Source: Vigna angularis (taxonomy: Eukaryota; Streptophyta; Magnoliopsida; Fabales; Fabaceae). Taken from it: 64,000 nt of DNA. The position numbers were made by a program, and so were the translations under genes. Below are positions 24,537-36,552 of the stretch, in pieces (the stretch's first letter is position 1; each line of letters begins with the position of its first letter). The stretch spans positions 4,774,001-4,838,000 of the forward strand of contig NC_068974.1 of NCBI RefSeq assembly GCF_016808095.1, read 5' to 3'. The notes beneath the pieces are model-generated. The model was not told the origin of the DNA. It worked only from the letters and a program-made list of their open reading frames with translations, and searched no databases.

Positions 24537-25643
24537 TTAATTAAAATTCCCCTGACGGTATGGAAATTTATTGGCCATGAAGTTAACATCCTTTAAAACT
24601 TCCACTGGAAAGGCACATTGACCATTGATATGGTCACCACCACATAATTCACACATCTGTGGTTGAAGCTGTGCAACAGTCTTTAACTCTTTTGGTAGTT
24701 GTGCAAGTGCCTTTGTGAGATTCTCCAATTGTTGAGTTATTATCTTGTTCTGAGCTAACAAGGCATCATTGGATTGCAATTGTAGAACTCCTTTTTGTTG
24801 AATAGGAGATCCTCTTTCACTATTTAGCTTATTATCATTAGTAGCCATGTTTTCAATTATTTCAGTGGCTTCCTCTGGAGTCTTCCATTTGATATTGCCT
24901 CTAGCTGAGGTGTATAGCATCAACTTGGTTTGTGAACCAAGACCTCCAAGGAAGAATAGGACTACTTCTACTTCATCAAATCCATGCGTGGGATTCTTTC
25001 TTAATAGGCTTTTGTAACTGTCTCATGCATGACCTAGTAATTCTTCCATGCCTTGCCTGAAAGATGAGATCTCTTGCTTCCCTTTGTTTACCTTGGATTG
25101 TGGGAAGTATTTGTTCAAAAATTTTGTCACCACAGCTTCCCACTCTGTAAAGCTCCCTTCTGGAAAAGAGTTCAACCAAAGCTTAGTGTTGCCTCCCAAT
25201 GAGAAAGGAAACAAGCTAAGTTTGATTGCTTCGTCAGGCACCCTATTTATCTTCACTGTATTGCATATTTCATTAAAGGTTGTGAGGTGCTCATATGGGA
25301 TTTCGTGAGACAACCCATTAAATTGATTACTCTTAACCAGTTGGATTAATGTCGGTTTCACCTCCATATTAGCTGCATTGACCCTCGGTCTTGCTATGCT
25401 ATTGAAATGTTGAGGGCCAACTACATTAGTGTAATCTGCAAGAGTTCGTCTAAGATTATTATTCTCCATCTCCTCAGTGCTATGGTAAGAACCTTGTGGT
25501 GAAGGTTGTAAAAGAATTTCCGGAGGAGGGAAAAGTTCTCTAGATGTACGGATTCTTCTCCTCCGTCTACTCTCGTCTAAGCCTTCAAGAAGAGGTTCCG
25601 AGGTTTTCTTGCTTCTAGTTCGAATTGCTTCCTGCATACACAA
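24537..25643 (-). pseudogene. Athila-like gag (capsid plus zinc knuckle), broken
   Basis: Starts ATG at 25643 (MQEAIRTRSKKTSEPLLEGL). It holds the gag core with VKSNQFNGLSHE..YEHLTTFNEICNTVK, LSLFPFSLGGNTKLWLNSFP and EWEAVVTKFLNKYFPQSK. A TGA at about 25023 truncates the first 206 residues where Trp is expected (GHA-stop). A frame change then separates the next patch (24923-24537), which ends near a CCHC knuckle CELCGGDHINGQC. Very close to the sense-strand gag at 34522, so both belong to one family. Confidence 0.85.
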
Positions 25644-25659
25644 GAAAACAAGTCCCTAG

Positions 25660-25920
25660 AAAAATTTGTTAGCACAAAAAGATATAGAAGATATAAAATA
25701 AGAGATGAGAAGATAAAATAAAAACAGAAAAAATAAAAATAGAAAACAGAAAAAATAAAAACAGAAAAATAAAATAAATACAGAAAAAATAAACAAAGAA
25801 AAATAAAATAAAATAATAACCAAAAAATAAAAACAGAAAATAAAAACAGAAATTCAAATTTCAAAATTCAAAATTCAAAATTTCAAAATTTCAAAATTTC
25901 AAAATTTCAAAATTCAAGTC
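25660..25920. repeat. A-rich low-complexity leader of the Athila-like element
   Basis: Between primer site and gag: runs of AAATAAAAACAGA-type units followed by about ten TTCAAAATTCAAAA units. On the minus strand this gives a false Phe/Leu-rich open frame. Confidence 0.8.
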
Positions 25921-26779
25921 AAAGATAATCAATAATCACACAAATAAACTAGTTAAACCATGAGTCCCCGGCAACGGCGTCAAAAACTTGATGATAAATT
26001 TATGAACACCGAAAAACGGTGCCAAAAACTTGTTTAACCCTTAGCAAGTGTGACCGAATCGTATCAAGTAATAAACTCGGTAAGACCAAGTATCGTTCTC
26101 CCAAAGGACTCACGTCCTAGTTAGTTATATGATTTCTTGATTATTTAAGACTTGTGAACAAATTCTTGAGGTTTCAAATGCAAAATACAAAAAGTAAACA
26201 TGTATGCATAAGTTTTGATCAATGGGAAAGAAGAACACAAACACTTGGAACAAATTATATGGATGAGTATGTTGTTGGGGTAATCAATTTCATCTTATCC
26301 ACTCTCATATATTTTAGGAATTCATCATTCTTTTCATCAATGTTAATTCCACTCTCTAAATTACCTTAAACCCGATGTCTCGGCAAAGAAAGCCTAATCA
26401 TAATCACTAGTTTACAATGTCTTGTCTCCCTAGCAATTAATCACGCATTATAGTGAACGGAAGCTTAACAGCAACCAACCATCATACTCCTATGTCTAGG
26501 TTTATACTACTGTTGGGAGAGTTTCCCCGGATGAGATATGCATGTTGATGAGGTTTTCCACCAAACTCATCTTCGGAAGGGATCTGGCCAGTTCGTTGAT
26601 GAAAGGTTTCGGAAGACCCATGTAAGCAAACACTTTTAATGTTATTTGCTTTGAAATTTGTGCCTTGTTGCATATTATATCATTTACTGATATTGTGCAT
26701 AATGTTCAACAAGAAGAATTCTCCACTTAACTTTCACAGCTCAGATCCGAGCATGGGTCATCTTCTCAATCATCACTAC

Positions 26780-27054
26780 AACACAATGATAATGATGACT
26801 TGTTTAGGTCACAGTGTTGGATTGATGTTTTGGTGGGAAAAAATAGAAGAATTTATGGGACAGGACAACTTGCTACAAATTACAGCATAGGACGAGGTTG
26901 TGTGAAACACCAACCATCTTCATCAAACAGTCCTAATGAAGTTGTTGTTCAACTCACGCGACTTGAAACACGTGACCAAGAATACAATGAATTGAGAAAA
27001 GAGTTTACCAGTTTGAAACAATTGGTCATGAGATTGTTGTATGAGTTTGCCTAA
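26780..27054 (+). pseudogene. En/Spm (CACTA) Transposase_24-like remnant
   Basis: Plus-strand frame FRSQCWIDVLVGKNRRIYGT, then GQLATNYSIGRGC, then VQLTRLETRDQEYNELRKEF and a stop at 27054. This matches the C-terminal part of plant En/Spm-associated transposase proteins, which read W...GGKKRGRVYGTG..A, followed by a coiled coil. Upstream text is interrupted by an intron-like region and stops. The tandem array that follows directly may be the repetitive 3' part of the same CACTA element. Confidence 0.6.
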
Positions 27055-27239
27055 CCTTTGTCCAACATCCCTTTGGCCTAACTACGAACCTCTCAACCAC
27101 AATCGACATCAGTCCAACACCCAATATTCATCAGTAATGGTTACCAACACCGTTATTACCAACGAAATAGTGATCGTCGGTAATTCACATTTATCAATGG
27201 ATTTTTCTACCCCAAATCCATATATAATAGTTGCAAATT

Positions 27240-28634
27240 AACCATCTAAAGCCAAAGTTATTATCATTTAAAGATATGCAACATCTATCGCAATAATTTT
27301 TAAACTTCAGACGAACCCCACCTCTTTTTTAATTTCATGCTAGCCACATTTCTATGATTTTTCTATCACGTGATTGGAATATTTTTTCTACCCGAAATCC
27401 ATATATAATACTGCAAAATCGACCAATAGGAACACAATTTATTGTCGTTTAAAGATATGCAACAACTATCAAAATAAATTTTAAACTTCAAACAGACCCA
27501 ACTCTTTCTTCATTCTATGCTAGCTACATTCCCAAGGTTTTTCTGCCATGTGATTTGAAATTTTTTCTACCCTAAATCCATATATAATACTGCCAAATCG
27601 GACAACAAGAGCAAAAGTTATGGTTGTTTAAAGATATCCAACAACTATTGAAATAATTTTTAATGTTCAGACAAACCCCACCTCTTTCTTCATTTTATAC
27701 TAGTCACATTCCCATGGTTTTTCTGCCACGTGATTGGAAATTTTTTTCCACCCTAAATCCATGCATAAAACTACCAAACCAGCCAACCGTTGAAAAATTT
27801 ATGGTTGTTTAAAGATATGCAACAACTGTCAAAATAGTTTTTAAACTTCAAACAAACCCCAACTCTTTCTTCATTCCATGTTATCCAAATTCCCATGGAT
27901 TTTCTACCATGTGATTGAAAATTTCTTTTCTACCTAAAATCCATGTATAATACTTGAAAATCAGCCAACTAGAGCAAAAGTTATGGTCGTTTTAAGATAT
28001 ACAACAATTGTCAAAATAATTTTTAAATTTAAGACAAACCTCAACTCTTTCTTCATTCTAAGCTACCCACATTCCCATGGTTCTTGTGTCACATGATTGG
28101 AAATTTTTTCTACCTGAAATCCATATATAATACTGCAAAATCGACAAACCGAAGGAAAAGTTATTATCATTTAAAGATATGCAATAACTATCGAAATAAT
28201 TTTTAAACTTTAGACAAACCCTAAATCTTTCTTCAGTCTATGCTAGCCACATTCCCATGTATTTTCTGTCGCGTGATTGTAAATTTTTTCTACCCCAAAT
28301 CCATATATAAAACTTCTGAATCAACCATCTGGAACAAAAGTTATGGTCATTTAAAGATATGAAACAACTGTCGAAATAATTCTTAAAGTTCAGACAAAAA
28401 CCTTAACTCTTTCTTCATTCTATTCTAGTCACATTTCGATGGTTTTTCTGCCACGTGATTGAGAACTTTTTCTACCCTAAATCCTTATATAGTGTTGTTG
28501 AATCAATCATAACTTTTGTTCCGATTATGCTCGTTTAAAGAGTTATGGAGCAAATGTGGCTAGAATAGAATCAAAATCATTTTTAATGTTCAGACAAACC
28601 CCATCTCTTTCTTCATTCTATTCTAGCCACATTC
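27240..28634. repeat. ~180-bp tandem array, left part, 8 units
   Basis: The phrase TTTAAAGATATGCAACAACT recurs with starts near 27271, 27451, 27630, 27811, 27993, 28173, 28353 and 28537, so the unit is 179-184 bp. Each unit also contains CCACATTCCCATGGTTTTTC and TACCCTAAATCCATATATAA. The array is interrupted by the copia element and resumes at 37584. Confidence 0.9.
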
Positions 28635-28639
28635 CTAGG

Positions 28640-29944
28640 TGTTGATAGGGGGAGCCTAGACTCCAAATATATTGTTTTTGGATGAAGAATGGTATAAAAT
28701 GATTAGAAATGGTTTTAATCATCCTTGCACAACAAAATGACATAACAATTGTTTAAATCATTAACATGTTAGTGTTAGATGTATTAATCACAAAATGATT
28801 AATGAAATAAGTCTAAACAGATTGAAAATCTAGGTCTCTGGTAGAAATAATCGATTACATTAGTGATATAATCCATTAGATTAATGCAAAACAGGGTAAA
28901 ATGCTCTATTATAATCTATTATATTAGTTACATAATCGATTAAAATAGAGAGAAAGACATAATTTGTTATACAGATAACATAATTTGTTAAGAAAGGCAA
29001 ATGGATGAGAAACAAGGCATAGTGGGAAAATAATCGATTATATAAGTTACATAATCGATTATATAAGTTACATAATCGATTATATAAGTTACATAATCGA
29101 TTAAAACAAAAAGAAAGATCTAATCCATTATACAAATAACCTAATATGTTAGGTTAGTTAAAAGAAACAATTATAAGCATAAATGTCAAAATAATCCATT
29201 ACATAAGTACCTTAATCGATTAAAATAGAAAGAAAAAGAATAATAGATTACGCAATTAACATAATCAATAAAACTACGAAAGGATTTGGTTTTTCTATAT
29301 AAACCAAACTTGAGACCTGATTCTAAACGTTTTCATTGGCATATACTAACATTCTCTTTGAGTTTTGAGTACAGGTTTTCTCAAGAAGTATTCTTGGAGG
29401 AATTGAAGCTTCATTGGTGTTCAAGCAATCAATAATTCATTCAAGATTCATTTGACTTCATATGTTCTGATTATTCTGCACTATAGGAGTATTATACAAT
29501 CAGGTTCTTGTACCCTGTATTTGATTTAGCACATGTTCTAGGTAGGCTAGGTTAGAGAGTGAGTGTTTCCTCTCTTGTATTGTTAGAGATTGAGTGTATT
29601 ATCTCTTTTGTTGTTTGAGAGTGAGAGAGTCCTCTCTTGTATATGTTGTTTCATATTTGAGTGGTGTGAGAATAGCAATTGAGAGCATTATTGTATTCTT
29701 GAACTCAAATCTTGATTAGTGGATTGTCCCCCAACCAAGGTTGTTGAGGGAAGAATGGATGTAAGCTTGAGAAAAGCTGAACTAATATAAATCTTTGTGT
29801 GCTTTGATCTTTCTCTCATCTTTCTTTGTTTGGTTGATTCATATATTTTTGTTTATTGATTTCAAGATTTAAGGATCTTCAAAGATTTTAAAATCCAATT
29901 CACTCCCCCTCTTGGCTTGAGATATAAGGCCTATATTTCTAACA
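28640..29944 (+). repeat. 5' LTR of the copia element, 1305 bp
   Basis: Starts TG after the TSD and ends CA directly before the primer-binding site. The U3 part holds a cluster of AATCGATTA palindromes, including four at exact 21-bp spacing (29031, 29052, 29073, 29094). The 3' part (29340-29944) is T-rich leader text. Confidence 0.85.
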
Positions 29945-29993
29945 ATTGGTATCAAAGCTTGGGTAATCGAAATTTAAATTTTTAAACCTATCC

Positions 29994-31543
29994 AAATGGC
30001 CAATATATCTTAAACATTTGGAGAAGATGCATCCACAAATAGGCCACCTTTATTTGCTAGTAAAAACTATCCTTTTTTGGAAAATTAGAATGAAGATTTT
30101 CTTGGAATCAGTTGACAAAGGTGTGTGGGATGTTGTGATAAGTGGTCCCGATGAACCAATCAAGATTGAGAATGGGAAGACCAAACATAAAGACTTCTCT
30201 GAATGGACAACTGAAGAAAATAAGAGAGCTCATTATGATATAAGAGCCAAAAATATTATTTCCTCTACACTAACTATTGATGAATTCTATAGAATTTTTG
30301 TGTGAAACAATCAAAGAAATATGGGATTTTTTAGAGGTCACGCATGAGGCGACAGATGAAATAATAAGATCTAGGAAGAACTCCTTAGAGGTCACAAATG
30401 CAGAAAATGTTCACTCACATTGTAAATCATCTTCTTGGTCTTGGAAAGACCTTTGAAAAAGAGGAGGTTAACATCAAGATTCTAAAGATTCTAAACAGAG
30501 ATTGGCAACCTAAGGTTACAGCCATTTCAGAATCAAGAGATCTCACTGCTATGAATATGGCTACATTATTTGGAAAGCTAAGGGAACATGAATTAGAGCT
30601 GGAAATATTTAAAGAAGAAGAAAAAGGAGAGAAAAGATATATTGTGTCCTTAAAGTCTACTACCAAAACTGCTGCAAGTTCAAGCTCAAACAAAGACGAT
30701 TTCAGAGATGATAAATCTGCAAAGAATTTTGACAATGAAGAGTTCAATTTAATGGTAAAAAGGTTCTGTAAATTTATCAAGTATAAAAATATAGCTAACA
30801 AAAATTCTGCAAGGAAGAAAAGGTCTTCCAGAAAGCAAAACAAATCTGCTTCAACTTCTTTTGAATGTGGAAAAGTAGGACACATCAAAATGGAATGTCC
30901 TGTACTTAAATTGAAGCAAAAACTGAAAAAGAAAAGTGATGACAATGGTGAATCTTGAAGATGAAATAAATTTCGACTTGATGTCCATACCTACATCATT
31001 TGGAAATAGTGAAGATAATAAAGGAAAGGGCATATGTGGTATTTGGACAACAGTTGTTTGAGGCATATGACCGAAGATGTTAAACAATTCAGCAGCTTAT
31101 TCTTCAAAATCAATGGACATGTCACATATGGGGACAATAACAAGGGTAAAATTGTTGGATTTTGGTAAAATACAAACTCCTTCCTACTATTATATTGAAA
31201 ATGCTTTACTTGTTGATGGTCTTAAGCATAATTTGCTAAGTATTAGCCAATTGTGTGATAACGGGTTAAAGGTTATTTTTGAATCAAATCATTGTCCAAT
31301 TTGTCATGCATCATCACATGAACTAGTTTTGGTAGGCTAGAGATACAACAACATATACATGATTGATTTCAAACATGCTTCTTTTAATTTTGTTGTATGT
31401 TTACTGTCAAAAGACGATGAACCTTGGCTATGGCACAAAAGGCTTGAACATATACACATGCGTCATCTAAATAAGCTTGTTTCTAAAGGTTTTGTAATAA
31501 GATTGCTTGATATAAAATTTGAACCTAATAGATTATGTGATGC
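29994..31543 (+). pseudogene. copia gag and GAG-pre-integrase region, broken
   Basis: Patches in order: gag/UBN2 type (30018-30305, VDKGVWDVVISGPDEPIKIE; 30398-30955, LTAMNMATLFGKLREHELEL), a zinc knuckle FECGKVGHIKMEC in which the first Cys is lost, protease-side text, then GAG-pre-integrase (31077-31543) with [14 protein letters not shown] and LWHKRLEHIHMRHLNKL. Stops and frameshifts separate the patches. The reading stops at the CACTA insertion inside the integrase zinc-binding motif and resumes at 36556. Confidence 0.85.
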
Positions 31544-31646
31544 CACTAGTGTATAAAAGGCTTTTAACGTCTGTTATTTAGGGTTTTTAACGTCTGTTAT
31601 CCAGAACCCGGACGTCTAAACGCAATTAAAATATTAATATTTTTAT

Positions 31647-33217
31647 GGTTTAATAGCCAATTTTGTCCCCAACTTCGTTGACAAATCTCAATTTAGTCCC
31701 TCGTTTTAAAAGTGTTTGAAATGGATCCTCACTTTTAAAATTTTGAGTCAAATACCCTTCCGTTAAATATAAACAAACAACGTTAAGGGTTTGATGATTT
31801 GGCAAAAGACATGTTATTTTATAGATATATTAATGTTGACGTGTTAGTGAATAGAATCAGAGATGAAATTTAGAGGTGCACTTGATATTTTCTAGGCGAG
31901 GCCCAAGCCCTCTAGGGTTTCTTTTTTTCTTTTTCAGAAACGAAGGTCTCTTCTCCACCTTCATTAGCGGCAGCTCTGCCCTCCGCATGACCAACGTCGT
32001 CGTGCCTTCCTCTGGATGACCAAAACTGTCGCTGGCGGCACCGATTGTTGCCAGAGACACCGCTAGCCACTACAGCGTTCCTCTCTCCGTGCACACTTGA
32101 TGACGCCGATGCCGCTACAATTAGGTTCTGATTCTAAGTAAACGCCACCGGCGACAAAGTCGTCGTCCTGCGGAGCAAATCGCGTGTTTCTCCTCTTCGA
32201 ATCGCAAACACAAATCGCAACTCGTCCTGAGTCCTAATTCCTCCACTTCACTTCAGCCTCCGATAGCATCACTGTCGATACCGATCAGAATCACTGGTGG
32301 CATCGCCTTCGTTGCTGCCTCGCAATCACTGTAACTCTGATCGAGATTCGAAACATCGTCATCACTCTTCTCCTTCTTCCACTCAACTCAACATTTTTAC
32401 TCTATCCTATCTCTTTTTTATTTTAATTTTTTTGCTGTTTCAAGATTTATTATATTATGTATTGGTCTGGATTTTCTTTCCGTGTAGAATTAAGAGAAGA
32501 ACATTTTCCTCTTCAATTGAATATTTGAGGTTCTGGAAATCAAATCTACAGAGTAGTGGTAACTCTGTTAGATAACATTTTTTTCTTTCCTTTCTTATTC
32601 TGTTACTTGTTTAATGATTTATAGATAACATTTATATTCTCCACTGTCACAAATGGCTCTGAACTCAAATATTTCTTCAGGCTTTTGTCACCAAAAGCCC
32701 TTGACACAGCCAATCGTCCATCAACCCGTGGAACATCCCCTGAAGTAATGATAAAAGTTGCATCCTTAACATTGGAACAAAAGTCTATGTTGCTCTAATT
32801 GAACTTTTTAAAGCAAGCAACTCAACTAGATCAGGAAAACAACGAGAAGCATTAGCTATGTGCTACCAATCTTACAACCGACCATGGGAAGCACAACTTT
32901 TTAAAGCCCAGAAGGATGGTTTCTCAACCGTAGGATGTAAAGCCCCTGGGAAGCACAATACTTTTCACAATAATCTTTACTCTTCAAAGTCAACTTCTAG
33001 TTCACTAAAACGTCAGCACAAATATATTTATAAAATAACATGTTAGCATTGTTTTCTACCAAATCATCAAATCCTTAACGTCGTTTGTTTATATTTAACG
33101 GAAGGAACTAATTTGACTCAAAATTTTAAAAGTAAGGATTCATTTCAAACACTTTTAAAATGAGGGACTAAATTGAGATTTGTCAATGAAACTCGGGACA
33201 AAATTGACTACTAAACC
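31647..33217. mobile_element. MULE carrying a PP2C fragment, 1571 bp
   Basis: Terminal inverted repeats of about 180 bp begin GGTTTAATAGCCAATTTTG (left) and GGTTTAGTAGTCAATTTTG (right, reverse-complemented). The 9-bp TSD is TATTTTTAT (31638-31646 and 33218-33226). The second direct unit of the host CACTA MITE near 36340-36365 shows the uninterrupted text AATATTTTTATTCATTC, an internal empty-site control. The interior has GC-rich captured sequence (31890-32360) and a PP2C exon piece. Confidence 0.9.
32640..32745 (-). pseudogene. Protein phosphatase 2C exon fragment captured by the MULE
   Basis: On the minus strand from a CAG acceptor-like site near 32742 the frame reads GDVPRVDGRLAVSRAFGDKS then LKKYLSSEPFVTV. 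This is the conserved GD-RVDG-LAVSRAFGD region of plant PP2C Ser/Thr phosphatases. The rest of the phosphatase, including the metal-binding N-terminal motifs, is absent. Flanking minus-strand text to about 32830 may be intron or neighbouring exon. Not functional as a phosphatase. Confidence 0.75.
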
Positions 33218-34521
33218 TATTTTTATTCATTCATCTATTTTTGGCGTCCAATTGTAGGAGTCGACGTTTAAATAGGTCTTAGATGTCGGGTATTGATAAT
33301 GATTGAAAATATTGTTATCTGAGATGCAATTTTAATACTAAATAAACCCTTTTTGACTTAGAAACTTGCTAGTTCTCTTACTTTTAGCTTATTTTGATGA
33401 ATAAGAGAGTTGAGGTTATACTTGAGGATTTTATCACTAAACTCCTTTGATTTTGTAGGAAATTGGGATGAGCGATGACAATGTTGGCCCATGATCCAAT
33501 TCAGCCCTATTTAAGGACTTGCACGTTCTAGAGAGGGTATCTTTTGACAGAAGGGGCGCAAATTCAAATATTTTCAGCTCTCTGGAGGCAGAATTGGATG
33601 CGGAAGCTCTCCTTTTCAGTTTTTAGGGTTTATATTTCTTTCGTTCCATTGTTCATCTAGTTTCTCCATGACAAGGGGGAACTAAATTCAATTTGCTGTT
33701 GGGGAAGATGTAACCTCTAAACTCTCATGTATTTGAATTGATTCCAATTTATTTATGCTTTTTTCATTAATTGTTAAGTTTATTCTCCTTTGCTCTATAC
33801 TTGTTATGTTTAACTCATTCATGGCATGATTATTGGTTTTCTTTGATATGGACACATACGGAGAAACCTAGAACTGGGGAATTTCTCCCATGGGAACTAT
33901 TGCCTAGACATAGGGATAGAACGCTTGGTTGTCTTAAGCTTTCGTTCGTAATGCAAAATTAATTATTAGGGAGACAAGACATTATAAACTAGTAATTAAT
34001 GATAGGCTTTTTACGCCGAGACATCGGGTTCTAAGTACTTTAGAAAGTGACATTAACAATTAATAAAGAAGAAAAATTCATATATGCATGAGAGTGATTA
34101 GGTGAAATCTAAACCCAACAACATCTTCATCTCATAATACCAACATCATCATTCACTTTTTGCATTTCTCTTCAATTGATCAAAATTGCATTCATATTTA
34201 CTTTCTTGTTTTTGCATTAAAAAACCCTAAATTGTTCTTCAAAGTCTTAATTAGTTGAGTAATTACATGACTGTTTAGTGTCGTGAGTCTCTTGGGAAAC
34301 GATACTTGGTCTTACCATTTATTATTACTTGATACGATTCGGTACACTTGCCGTGGTCTTAATAAGTTTTTGGCGTCGTTGCTGGGGACTCGTGGTTTAA
34401 GCTATACTTTGTGTGATTCTTAACCGATTAGACTTTATCTTTAATTTTATTTTTTTGTTTTTAATTTTTGTTTTTATCTGTTGGTACTAATTGGATGCTC
34501 TAGTGTTTTGTTCTCTAGTGT

Positions 34522-35862
34522 ATGCAGGGTACAATTCGAACTAGAAGCACGAAAGTTACTGAACCTCTTCTTGCAGGTCTGGATAATAGTAGAAGAAAAA
34601 GGAGGAACATGACGTCCGAAGAACTTTTCCCATCTTGTGAGACTCTTTTACAGCCTTCACCTCAAAGATCTGACCAGGAATCAGAAAATATGGCTGAAGA
34701 GCATAATGGTAGTCGTACCCTGGCAAATTATGCAATAGTTATTGGCCCTCATCATTTTAATAACATTGCAAGGCTGAGGGTTAATGCTGCAAATATGGAG
34801 ATGAAGTCTGTTTTGATTCAATTGGTGAAGAGCAACCAATTCAGTGGATTATCACATGAAAATCCGTATGAGCATCTGACCATATTCAATGAGATATGCA
34901 ATACTGTGAAGATCAATGGCGTGCCAGATAAAGCTATTAGACTTAGCTTGTTCCCTTTCTCTTTGAGAGGCAATGCTAAGATGTGGTTGAACTCTTTTCT
35001 AGAGAACAACTTTACTGAGTGGGAAGCCGTGGTTACAAAGTTTCTGAACAAATACTTCCCACAATCAAAAGTAAACAAAGGTAAACAAGAAATTTCTTCT
35101 TTCAGGCAAGGCATGGATGAAAAATTAGGTCAAGCGTGGGACAAATTTAAAAGCTTATTGAGAAAGACACTCACACATGGCTTTGATGATCCTACAGTAG
35201 CCATTCTATTCCATGGAGGTCTAAGCTCACAAACTAAATTGATGTTGGATGCCTCAGTTGGAGGTAATATCAAGTGCAAGACTCTAGAGGAAGCCTATGA
35301 GTTGATTGAAAATATGGCTACAAATGATAATGAGATGCACAGTGAAAGAACTCAACTTCAACAGAAAGGAGTTCTACAATTACAATCTCAAGATGCTCTA
35401 TTAGCACAAAACAAGATTATGACTCAACAACTGGAAACTTTGATGAAGAAAATCTCTCAATTGCCAAAGGAGTTGCAGAATATTTCACAAGTTCAATAGG
35501 AACTTTGCAAGTTGTGTGGTGGACACCATATTAATGGTCAATGTGTTATTCCATAAGTTACCCAAGAGGAAGTCAATTTTATGGGTCAAGGTAATCAGTT
35601 TCGTCTAGGTAATTACAACCAAGGATGGAAGCCTCACCCAAGTATGGGTCAAGGGCAAGCTGGGAAATTCAATAGACCACAACAGCAACAATGGCAACAA
35701 CAACCCTCCTTATCTGAAAGAACTACAAAGTTAGAAGAAACACTCCAACAGTTCATGCAAGTGTCTATCTCCAATCATAAAAGCACTAAAGCTGCCATAA
35801 GGAATTTGGAGATACAGGTTGGCCAACTGGCTAAAAGGTTGGAGGAGAAATCTGAAAAGTAG
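34522..35862 (+). pseudogene. Athila-like gag, sense strand, one early stop
   Basis: ATG at 34522. A 325-residue open frame covers the gag core (VKSNQFSGLSHENPYEHLTI, LSLFPFSLRGNAKMWLNSFL, FLNKYFPQSKVNKGKQEISS, LMLDASVGGNIKCKT). A TAG at about 35497-35499 stops it just before the zinc knuckle CKLCGGHHINGQC. The same frame continues as 35581-35862 (Gln-rich, then a coiled coil ETLQQFMQVS..LEIQVGQLAKRLEE). It is better preserved than the antisense copy at 24.5-25.6 kb. Capsid-like role in retrotransposition by family knowledge; here a dead copy. Confidence 0.88.
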
Positions 35863-35967
35863 TTTGGGGCTAATACTGAAGTTAACCCTAAAGAAGAGTG
35901 TAATGTTATCATGACCATAAGTGGTGAGAGGGTAGATGAAAAAAAAATTGAGAGAAACGAAAAAGTT

Positions 35968-36313
35968 GACATCGGGTTCTAAGTACTTTAGAAAGTGACA
36001 TTAATAATTAATAAAGAAGAAGAATTCATATATGCATGAGAGTGATTAGGTGAAATCTAAACCCCAACAACATCTTCATCTCATAATACCAACATCATCA
36101 TTCACTTTTTGCATTTCTCTTCAATTGATCAAAATTGCATTCATATTTACTTTCTTGTTTCTGCATTTAAAAACCCTAAATTGTTCTTCAAAGTCTTAAT
36201 TAGTTGAGTAATTACATGACTGTTTAGTGTCGTGAGTCTCTTGGGAAACAATACTTGGTCTTACCATTTATTATTACTTGATACGATTCGGTACACTTGC
36301 CGAGGTCTTAATA
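35968..36313 (+). repeat. Truncated 3' LTR of the sense Athila-like element
   Basis: About 346 bp, a near-identical direct repeat of 34018-34362 (starting GACATCGGGTTCTAAGTACT). The few differences suggest a young insertion that later lost its middle. Confidence 0.85.
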
Positions 36314-36552
36314 GGTATCCTGAACCTGGACGTGTAAAGCCAATTAAAATATTAATATTTTTATTCATTCGTATATTTTTGGCGTCCAATTGCAGGGGCC
36401 GATGTTTAAATAGGTCTTTAGACGTCGGGGACCCCCAATCGACGTCTAAATAGTGATTTTAATTACAACAATGCTACCGGTCATTTTTTATGTTGGATAT
36501 TCGGTGGTCAGACGTCTAAAGGGTGACGTTAAAGGCCTTTTCTGCACTAGTG

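Larger units (their letters stand above)
22160..26520 (-). mobile_element. Athila/Tat-like Ty3-gypsy derivative (gag-protease only), antisense
   Basis: In minus orientation the order is: LTR remnant (about 26520-25985), primer-binding site (about 25980-25960, GACGCCGTTGCCGGGGACT, like the tRNA-Asp PBS of Athila/Tat), gag (25643 to about 24540), Glu/Lys-rich linker, protease (about 24004-23447). The tail then carries two copies of the GTGACGTTAAA..GCGC..TGGGAGGCA motif (about 23090-23040 and 22890-22840). No reverse transcriptase, RNase H or integrase lies between protease and tail, so this is a non-autonomous or internally deleted element. The 3' LTR is not resolved. The LTR text matches that of the sense-strand relative at 33294-36313. 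Confidence 0.75.
33294..36313 (+). mobile_element. Athila/Tat-like gypsy element, internally deleted, sense strand
   Basis: The 5' LTR starts TGATAATGATTG at 33294 and runs to about 34364. The primer site TGGCGTCGTTGCTGGGGACT lies at about 34371. Gag follows at 34522. A truncated 3' LTR (about 35968-36313) repeats 34018-34362. The 5-bp TSD GGTAT is at 33289-33293 and 36314-36318, both within the CACTA MITE. Protease, pol and most of the 3' LTR are missing; the gag text runs straight into the LTR at about 35968. The LTR termini here read TG...TA rather than TG...CA. Confidence 0.85.
31544..36552. mobile_element. CACTA MITE (404 bp without its own insertions)
   Basis: The ends are CACTAGTGTATAAAAGG (left) and, reverse-complemented, CACTAGTGCAGAAAAGG (right). 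The 3-bp TSD is TGC (31541-31543 and 36553-36555). Subtracting the MULE and the Athila-like element leaves about 404 bp. That remainder is two direct copies of a ~140-bp unit containing AATTAAAATATTAATATTTT and TTTTTGGCGTCCAATTG, plus ACGTC-rich subterminal words. No transposase is present. Confidence 0.88.

Noticed and set aside
25577..25864. Minus-strand Phe/Tyr/Leu-rich ORFs resembling transmembrane proteins
   Set aside because: Translation of the A-rich leader repeats before gag; low complexity only.
27240..28634. Regular repeats considered as a CRISPR array
   Set aside because: Units are ~180 bp, imperfect and without short repeat/spacer structure; the context is a plant nuclear genome.
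29031..29103. Short regular palindromes considered as CRISPR-like repeats
   Set aside because: Spacers are as repetitive as the cores, and the cluster lies inside a retrotransposon LTR.
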